The position numbers and the translations under genes are program-made. DNA of 11,836 bases from a bacterium (GTDB lineage: Bacteria > Cyanobacteriota > Sericytochromatia > S15B-MN24 > VGJW01): positions 1-11,836 of the forward strand of contig JAJYIO010000033.1 of assembly GCA_021790035.1 (NCBI GenBank), written 5' to 3'. The notes under the pieces are model-generated. The model was not told the origin of the DNA, did not search any database, and saw only the letters and a list, made by a program, of their open reading frames with translations. This document shows positions 7,031 through 11,836 of this stretch, in pieces; the stretch's first letter is position 1, and the number at the start of each line of letters is the position of its first letter.

Positions 7031-8137
7031 CTACTGGAAGACGATCCCGAATCCCACGTCGTACGTGAATCCGCCGAACTTGGCGGTACTCGAGAAGTTA
7101 TTTCCGGAATCCGGGAGCATCACGACGTTGGCGGGATTGGGCTGGATGTTCACGAATCCGAGGTTCAAGAACAGCGAATGCGTGAACCGCAACATGATCC
7201 CGCCCTTGAAGTCGACGGTGTTCAGCAGGTTCTGGGCGATGATGAAGCTGGGCCCGGCCCCGGCGTAGAGGTTGACGATCCGCTGATCGGTTCCCGGGGC
7301 GAAGAGGGGATCCAGCGCCAGCATGAAATACGGTCCGACCGAGACGACCGGAAGGCTGAGATTCGGGTTGAGAGCGCCGGCTTGCAGGACGTTGGCCTCC
7401 AGGCCGTACGCAAAATCGTCGAAGAAGCTGCTCTGACGCACCAAGACCAGACCGAGATCGAGCCCTTGCGCGACGAACTGGTTCGATGCGCTGCTTCCGG
7501 GGAGGGCCTGGCGCGAGGTGTTGAACCCCTGGAGGCCTCCGTACACGTAGAGGCCGGACATCCGGTCCCGGTTCAGTTTCTGGGCGGCGCTCTCCTCTTC
7601 CTGCTTCTCACGCGCCAGAGGCTCGGTCTCGAAGTGCTTGCTCCAGATGATGGCTCCATCGTTGGCCCGGATGAGCTTGAACGTGACGATGACGTTCTTG
7701 CCCGTGCCCAGCGTGTTCCACATCAACACGCCGTCGACGCCCAATCGATGTGCGAGCGCGGCCAGCGCCGCGTCCGAGTCGATGGTGTTGGAAAAGGTGA
7801 AGCTCGTCCGCGTCGATTCGATGTGCGGAACCGAGCACTCGCGGCAGTAGACGACCTTGAAACGGTTGGTCTGGATCAGTTCATCGACGATGCGATTCTC
7901 GATGATCGTGTTGAGCTCTGGATACGGATCCTTGCGCTTCTCGCGGTAGACGAAGATCTTGACCACACTCGGATCCGCCTGCGAGATCGAGCTGCCAAAC
8001 CCGGCGAAGAGCTGATCCATGAGCTCCGGGTGCGTGAGCATCGCGACGGCCGGATCCTGCGGCTTGGAACCGGCGGCCAGAGCCGGCGCGGTCAGCGAGA
8101 GGGACAGGCACGCGGCCAGGAGCAAGGCGGCTTTCAT
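7031..8137 (-). CDS. FlgO/CsgG-like periplasmic domain fused to an outer-membrane beta-barrel
   Basis: A 368-residue exported protein. Residues 1-22 are a signal peptide ending ALA-A. Residues about 40-172 look like the alpha/beta domain shared by FlgO, CsgG, LpoB and TolB-N proteins: a strand (VVKIFVYRE), a helix with the ENRIVDELIQT pattern, the strand RFKVVY, then AHRLGVDGVLMWNTL, a long strand (VIVTFKLIRA) and the DGAIIWSKHFE hairpin. C98 and C101 form a CxxC pair just after RFKVVY and could make a disulfide. Residues about 173-192 are a charged, probably helical linker. Residues about 195-368 are beta-barrel-like strands ending FTYDVGFGIVFQ, one residue off the usual terminal Phe. Known FlgO belongs to the outer-membrane part of the Vibrio flagellum, which suits a FliF-FliG neighbour. 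The start at ATG 8137 has GAGG about 10 nt upstream. Domain assignment is by pattern, not by a database match. Confidence 0.7.
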   Translation of the reverse strand: MKAALLLAACLSLSLTAPALAAGSKPQDPAVAMLTHPELMDQLFAGFGSSISQADPSVVKIFVYREKRKDPYPELNTIIENRIVDELIQTNRFKVVYCRECSVPHIESTRTSFTFSNTIDSDAALAALAHRLGVDGVLMWNTLGTGKNVIVTFKLIRANDGAIIWSKHFETEPLAREKQEEESAAQKLNRDRMSGLYVYGGLQGFNTSRQALPGSSASNQFVAQGLDLGLVLVRQSSFFDDFAYGLEANVLQAGALNPNLSLPVVSVGPYFMLALDPLFAPGTDQRIVNLYAGAGPSFIIAQNLLNTVDFKGGIMLRFTHSLFLNLGFVNIQPNPANVVMLPDSGNNFSSTAKFGGFTYDVGFGIVFQ

Positions 8138-8172
8138 CTGGGGATTCCTCAATCGAGATCGGCAGCTGGCAG

Positions 8173-9606
8173 TCACTGCTGGAACGCGGGGGCGGATGAT
8201 ACGTGCGCGAGCGCCGTCCGGACATCGGACATGGTTGGATCGTACAGCAGCGCCTGTGCCCACGACCTTCGGGCCAGATCGACAGCCCCTTTCCCGTAGT
8301 AGAGCGATCCCTGGAGCGCCAGGAGCGTCGGATTGGTCGGCTCCATCGCCAGGGCCTTGTCGAGCGAAAGCATCGCCAGGTCCAGATTGTGAGCGTACGC
8401 GAGCTGCTGTGCGGTGGAATACAGTTCGAGGACCGCAATCGACTCCGATGCGACGGACACGGGCGGCGGCGTCTGCCAGACCATGCGCTGAGTGTAGGTG
8501 ACGTTCTCGGAACGGCTGGACTCGCTCTGGAGATCTTCCCGCCGCCGGATCGCCGCGGTCCGGTCCGAACCGCTCCCACGAGACTGCGGCGCGCCGGCGC
8601 TCGCTGCCGGTGCGGCGGCCGGGGCGGGCGAGGGCGAGGCCGTGGGGCCCTGGGGAATGGAAGCCGTCAAGACGAAGTCCTCGTCCTGCGGCAGGAACTC
8701 CGTTTCGAGATGGATGCCTTGGCCCTGGCGCTGCAGGCGGATGATGGGCTCCGTCGGGCCTTCCGGAGCCGGGGCAGACGTCGCGGGCGCGGGCGTCGGA
8801 GCCGCCGCCTGCATCGGGGCGACCGCCGGGGAGGGGGACTCCGCGAGGGGGTTGGGGAAATATCTCGCGAGCTGAGGGCTCGAGCTGACGGGCAGCGCCA
8901 GGGTGGCGGGCGGCACCAGAACGAAGTCGGGCGCCGGTGTCGCGCCCGGAGCCTCCGCCAGAGGGTCGAACGAGGCCGGCACCACCGGCTCAAGCGGTGG
9001 CGGTGGAGGCGGCACGTCGACCGACGCCATGGCGTCTTCGGTGAGGGGCAGGCCCGCCGATCCGCCGGGCGCCAGACCCGCGCCGGCCCCCTGGGCGGGC
9101 GCACTGGATCTCGCGGCCGCGATGGACGGGGAAGCCGGGGGCAAGCTGGTCGTTGCCAGGGCCAGCGGCCCGGCCGGGGCCGCCCCGGACCCTCCCGCAG
9201 GGACTGGCGCCGGAGTCGCAACCGCGGAACCACGGGCGGCAACCAGCGGGTGAACGGGCTTTAGTGGCGAATGCGCTGCGGCCACCGCGTGGATGGGCTC
9301 GAGCGCCGGATGGGAAGCGGCCACCGCATGGACGGGCTTGAACGTCGGATGGGCAGCAGCCACCGCATGGACGGGCTTGAACGCCGGATGCGCCGCCGCC
9401 ACCGCACGGACAGGCTTGAGCGCCGGGCGAGGGGCAACCGGGCGACCGTCGGGGCGGGAACTTGCCGTGGCCAGGCGAGCCAGCGCCTGCGGGGCCGGTG
9501 CCTGCAGGGCCAGGGCGGGAGCCACGCCCGCGGTGCTGGCGATGAGCCAGGCCAGCGCGCCGCGTCGAAGCCCCCAAAGGGTAGGGGAGAGCAACTCGAG
9601 ACGCAT
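8173..9606 (-). CDS. Exported Pro/Ala-rich TPR protein with 13-residue repeats
   Basis: A 477-residue protein with an N-terminal signal peptide or anchor (LRRGALAWLIASTAGVAPALA, about residues 13-34; cleavage possible after ALA). Residues 60-124 are five 13-residue repeats of the form HPALKPVHAVAAA. Residues about 125-285 are low-complexity Pro/Ala/Ser. A short folded-looking segment follows (IIRLQRQGQGIHLETEF, beta-type), then another disordered stretch. The last 90 residues hold two TPR-like helical hairpins: one around AYAHNLDLAMLSLDKALAMEP and one around LLALQGSLYYGKGAVDLARRSWAQALLYDP. It probably lies in the periplasm, with TPRs as the protein-binding end and the Pro-rich part as an extended spacer. 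ATG 9606 starts 4 nt after the stop of the FliF-FliG gene; its ribosome binding site GAGGG (9615-9619) is made of the last sense codons of that gene, so translation is probably coupled. The precise function is unknown. Confidence 0.78.
   Translation of the reverse strand: MRLELLSPTLWGLRRGALAWLIASTAGVAPALALQAPAPQALARLATASSRPDGRPVAPRPALKPVRAVAAAHPAFKPVHAVAAAHPTFKPVHAVAASHPALEPIHAVAAAHSPLKPVHPLVAARGSAVATPAPVPAGGSGAAPAGPLALATTSLPPASPSIAAARSSAPAQGAGAGLAPGGSAGLPLTEDAMASVDVPPPPPPLEPVVPASFDPLAEAPGATPAPDFVLVPPATLALPVSSSPQLARYFPNPLAESPSPAVAPMQAAAPTPAPATSAPAPEGPTEPIIRLQRQGQGIHLETEFLPQDEDFVLTASIPQGPTASPSPAPAAAPAASAGAPQSRGSGSDRTAAIRRREDLQSESSRSENVTYTQRMVWQTPPPVSVASESIAVLELYSTAQQLAYAHNLDLAMLSLDKALAMEPTNPTLLALQGSLYYGKGAVDLARRSWAQALLYDPTMSDVRTALAHVSSAPAFQQ
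9235..9429 (-). repeat. Five in-frame 39-bp tandem repeats
   Basis: Five copies of a 39-bp unit encode the 13-residue repeats (residues 60-124) of the TPR protein. The three copies nearest the 5' end of the gene are the most alike; adjacent copies differ by only a few bases (for example GCATGGACGGGCTTGAACG on the + strand recurs). The outer copies have diverged, with Glu replacing Lys or Ser replacing Ala. Unit length is a multiple of three, so copy-number change would keep the reading frame. Confidence 0.85.
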
Positions 9607-9610
9607 CAAG

Positions 9611-11467
9611 CTAGCCCTCGGCCAGGGCCTTGAGAGAAAAGCGGCCCTGGAAGATCAGCGTGCGGATCCGGCCGACCAGCTCGCGCCGGGCGTCTCCTAT
9701 GGCTTGCGATTCCGGCGGCCTGCCCTCGAGCTCCTCGATGCCATCCATCACCAGGGCGCGCCGCCTCTCGGTCAACGCGTCCAGGATCATGTCGTCCAGG
9801 CCCTGGTCGGTGCCGCGCAACGCCATTGCAAGACGCACGGGATCCATCTCCCGCACCGCATCCTTGATGAGCGCCGGCGGGAGGCGAGGGATGTCCTCGA
9901 ACGTGAAGTAGATTTCCTTGACCCTCCGCATCATCGAAGGGTTGGAGGTCCGGAGCGTGTCCAGGATCCGCCGCTCGGTGGCATCGTCGGCATTGTCGAG
10001 AATATCGACCAGAAGCTGGACGCCGTCCGTGACGATGGCCGAGAAGGACGGAGCTTGTTCAGCCTTTGCAGCCAGCTTGTCGGCGATGCTCTGGAATGCG
10101 GTGATGGGCACGGCCTCGAGCTCGCCGATGGCGCTCGCGATGGCCCCTTGCTCCTCGGGCGGCCAGCGGCGAATGAGGGCGGCGGCTCGCTTGATCGGGA
10201 GCTGAGAAAGCGCCAGAGCCTTGATCTTGATGCCTTCCGCCTCGAGGATGAAGACGATCTGCGAGTCGTCGAGCTTGTCCAGGAAGGCGAACGGCGAGTT
10301 CTTGCGCCCGGACCCGTTGGCCAGAGACGCCGCCCGCTCCGCCACGAGCACCTGGTAAGCTTCCTCGATCGCCCGGTGGGTCTCGGCCGGCGAGGCCTCG
10401 CGCGCTGCCGGGAACTCGGCCTCGACCTTGCCCCACTCGGCAGACGCTAGACCCGTGAACATCCGGCTCGAGCCCTGGAGGCCCAGAGCGCGGAGAACGA
10501 TCGCCGCCTTGCGCGCCCCAGCCTCCTTCTTCAGAAGATCCTGGACGAAGGCCACGCCGAGCTCCGGGTATTCCAGGAGCATCACGACGAGCTCCTGGCG
10601 CAAGATCGCCGCCTCTCGGTCCGCTTTCTTGACCGGATCGTCGGCCGACGCCGGTGGGGATGCCTGCGACTCGGCCAGCAAGGCCGGGCCCGGCCCCCGC
10701 GGCAATGCGGGTTCAAGCGCCGCGACGGCGGCGGGCCTGCGGCGCAAGAGAGCGAAAAGCGCAACCAGGAGTCCCACCCCCAAGAAGGCGGCCAGGGCCT
10801 CGAGCCACCAGCGCGTGGAGTCTCCAACTGGCAGCGACGGAACCGGTGGCGATCCCGAGGCCACCAGCGCCTCGGCGGGGCCTCCGGGAAAGGTCCGCTG
10901 CTCGAACCGGAGGTCGTCACCGCGGGCGTAGTCGAGATTGGCCTTCTGATCGATCAGGGTCTTGAGGAAATCCTGGTCGTCCTGGGTCAGGGCCCTGTCC
11001 ACGATCACTAGAACCCGCTGGCGATCCACGCTCAGGCCGGCCGGCACCGCTGGCGCACTCGGGGGCGCCGCCGGGATGACCGGCTCCGGGACCTGGTTTG
11101 CCGACGTGACCGGCTCGCTGTTGAGACCTGGCAATCCCGGGAGCGGAAAGGTGTCGTCGGGGACCTGAGGCGCGGCTGCCACGGGGGGCGCTGCGGGCGC
11201 GCCGGTCCGGCTCATCGCCACCTGAACCTGGATGATGAAGCGCTCGTCTCCGAGGTAGGAGTCCACGGCCTGCGTGAGGCTCTGCTCCATGAGATGCTCG
11301 TAGGAGAGTTCGTCGAGAGCCAGACCGGCATCGTCGGGCGCTGCGACCGCAGGCGCTGCCACGGCAGGCGCGGGCGCGGGCACCGCCATCATGCCGGCGC
11401 ACATGATCGAAGCGATCGACCCGGCCAATCCCAGTGGTATCAGGCGGGAGATACGAGACTTGGGCAC
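9611..11467 (-). CDS. fliG: FliF(C-terminal half)-FliG fusion, rotor-type protein
   Basis: A 618-residue protein joining parts of two flagellar rotor proteins. Residues 1 to about 38 are a signal peptide (KSRISR, then a hydrophobic core). About 46-91 (LMEQSLTQAVDSYLGDERFIIQ... VAMSRT) and 145-194 (LSVDRQRVLVIVD ... LDYARGDDLRFE) resemble the ring-building third domain of FliF, split by a Pro-rich insert. A membrane helix follows at about 219-243 (WWLEALAAFLGVGLLVALFALLRRR), equal to FliF's second helix. Residues about 282-314 resemble the FliF tail that binds FliG. Then comes FliG-N (about 315-382; ARKAAIVLRALG), FliG-M (about 391-500; PFAFLDKLD, DGVQLLVDILDNAD) and FliG-C (about 520-618; YFTFEDI, DPVRLAMALRGTD). 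FliF's first helix and first two ring domains are missing. The EHPQ motif of FliG-M is replaced by EAEG (409-412). The GTG at 11467 gives a signal peptide directly; the Shine-Dalgarno sequence is weak. First gene of the - strand cluster. Rotor role is inferred. Confidence 0.85.
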   Translation of the reverse strand: MPKSRISRLIPLGLAGSIASIMCAGMMAVPAPAPAVAAPAVAAPDDAGLALDELSYEHLMEQSLTQAVDSYLGDERFIIQVQVAMSRTGAPAAPPVAAAPQVPDDTFPLPGLPGLNSEPVTSANQVPEPVIPAAPPSAPAVPAGLSVDRQRVLVIVDRALTQDDQDFLKTLIDQKANLDYARGDDLRFEQRTFPGGPAEALVASGSPPVPSLPVGDSTRWWLEALAAFLGVGLLVALFALLRRRPAAVAALEPALPRGPGPALLAESQASPPASADDPVKKADREAAILRQELVVMLLEYPELGVAFVQDLLKKEAGARKAAIVLRALGLQGSSRMFTGLASAEWGKVEAEFPAAREASPAETHRAIEEAYQVLVAERAASLANGSGRKNSPFAFLDKLDDSQIVFILEAEGIKIKALALSQLPIKRAAALIRRWPPEEQGAIASAIGELEAVPITAFQSIADKLAAKAEQAPSFSAIVTDGVQLLVDILDNADDATERRILDTLRTSNPSMMRRVKEIYFTFEDIPRLPPALIKDAVREMDPVRLAMALRGTDQGLDDMILDALTERRRALVMDGIEELEGRPPESQAIGDARRELVGRIRTLIFQGRFSLKALAEG

Positions 11468-11671
11468 GGCTGGAACTCTCTGGCTCGGTGGGCGATACGA
11501 TGAAGTACGAGCGGTTCGTGGAACTACCATCGGCCACGACGATCTGCCGTCGCCAAGGCATCGGGTCAACATCCTGACGCTCGGCGGAAAGCTCCGAGCC
11601 ATATACCCGGAGCAGGTCCGGATCATTCGGACGAACTTGACGGGTCGTGAACTCGGAGGGAGGACTGAGGC
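11468..11671. other. Divergent promoter region
   Basis: The 204 nt between the FliF-FliG gene (leftward) and the cysteine desulfurase gene (rightward) must hold both promoters. On the - strand a TTGACC hexamer occurs near 11564-11569, but no good -10 box follows at the right distance. For the + strand, the purine-rich GGAGGGAGG (11655-11663) is a strong ribosome binding site 8 nt before GTG 11672. Confidence 0.45.
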
Positions 11672-11836
11672 GTGATTTACCTCGACTACCACGCCACGAC
11701 GCCCGTAGACCCCGATGTTCTCGCCGCGATGCTGCCGTACTTCTCGCAGCGGTTCGGCAACGCTTCGTCCAAGAGCCATCGTTTCGGCTGGGAGGCAGAG
11801 GCGGGAGTCGACAAGGCGCGCTCCCAGGTGGCCAAT
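11672..11836 (+). CDS. iscS: Cysteine desulfurase, IscS type (5' part, cut by window end)
   Basis: The first 55 codons of a PLP-dependent cysteine desulfurase, which takes sulfur from cysteine for Fe-S cluster assembly and tRNA thiolation. The N-terminal signature is clear: [15 protein letters not shown], then [17 protein letters not shown] and [10 protein letters not shown], closely following the IscS/NifS N-terminus; the SHRFGWEAE block is particularly IscS-like. The start is GTG 11672 with GGAGGGAGG eight nt upstream. The PLP lysine and the catalytic cysteine loop lie beyond the window, so class I or II cannot be checked directly. It is transcribed away from the FliF-FliG gene, with no sign of an IscR-type regulator inside the window. 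Confidence 0.92.
   Translation, partial: MIYLDYHATTPVDPDVLAAMLPYFSQRFGNASSKSHRFGWEAEAGVDKARSQVAN

Noticed and set aside
8131..8137. LAAC lipobox near residue 10 of the FlgO/CsgG-like protein
   Set aside because: The cysteine lies inside the hydrophobic core, with a further hydrophobic stretch and a normal ALA-A cleavage site after it, so a standard signal peptide fits better than a lipoprotein one.
6908..8299. 463-residue + strand frame
   Set aside because: It is the antisense shadow of the FlgO/CsgG-like gene: composition is Glu/Asp/Arg/Val-rich, typical of the reverse complement of a GC-rich gene, with no domain pattern.
9235..9429. CRISPR-like array
   Set aside because: The repeats are contiguous 39-bp units without unique spacers, and they are in frame within a protein-coding gene.
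11391..11675. 94-residue + strand reading frame ending in an ATGA-like overlap (GTGA) with the cysteine desulfurase start
   Set aside because: Its first part is antisense to the FliF-FliG signal-peptide region, it has no ribosome binding site at its ATG, and the product resembles no known family. The overlap with GTG is probably chance.
11468..11779. Longer N-terminus for the FliF-FliG protein
   Set aside because: The frame stays open into the divergent cysteine desulfurase gene, but the extra residues are Arg/Ser/Pro-rich and would bury the signal peptide. GTG at 11467 places it at the N-terminus.

Overview
The window is GC-rich, tightly packed bacterial DNA with strong G/C preference at third codon positions. 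Several products have signal peptides, two look like outer-membrane beta-barrels, and there are flagellar-rotor-type domains, so the host is a diderm (Gram-negative-type) bacterium. Nothing in the window fixes the phylum. I see no tRNA, rRNA, CRISPR array, insertion sequence or phage gene.

Left part (1-5163): a GH1-family glycoside hydrolase with an N-terminal hydrophobic leader is followed on the + strand by a 740-residue protein that looks like two fused GT-B glycosyltransferase units, of which only the second keeps a recognisable GT4 donor-site motif. The glycosyltransferase converges on, and overlaps by 46 nt, a tRNA-dihydrouridine synthase (DusB-like) on the - strand. That gene has a TATAAT box placed as if its mRNA were leaderless. 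A small unrecognised gene (117 residues) lies upstream of it on the same strand.

Middle (5164-5916): an intergenic stretch holds a 178-bp imperfect palindrome. Its 14-bp perfect outer arms and a 7-bp inner hairpin share one centre, as in a REP/MITE-like element. A short unrecognised + strand gene (89 residues) and a strong hairpin at the convergent junction follow.

Right part (5920-11467, - strand): this is the most unusual region. Reading in the transcribed direction, the first gene encodes a fusion of the C-terminal half of FliF (last periplasmic ring domain, second membrane helix, FliG-binding tail) with a complete FliG (N, M and C domains). Then come an exported Pro/Ala-rich protein with five 13-residue repeats and C-terminal TPRs, a protein joining a FlgO/CsgG-like periplasmic domain to an outer-membrane barrel, and, after a 328-nt gap, a small outer-membrane barrel protein. 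The first three genes are 4 and 35 nt apart and look co-transcribed. My reading is that they build an envelope-spanning complex with an inner-membrane rotor-like base, a periplasmic spacer and outer-membrane partners. Whether it belongs to a true flagellum encoded elsewhere or is a non-flagellar machine cannot be decided from this window; no other flagellar gene is present.

Right edge: divergently transcribed from the FliF-FliG gene is the first 55 codons of an IscS-type cysteine desulfurase, cut by the window end.
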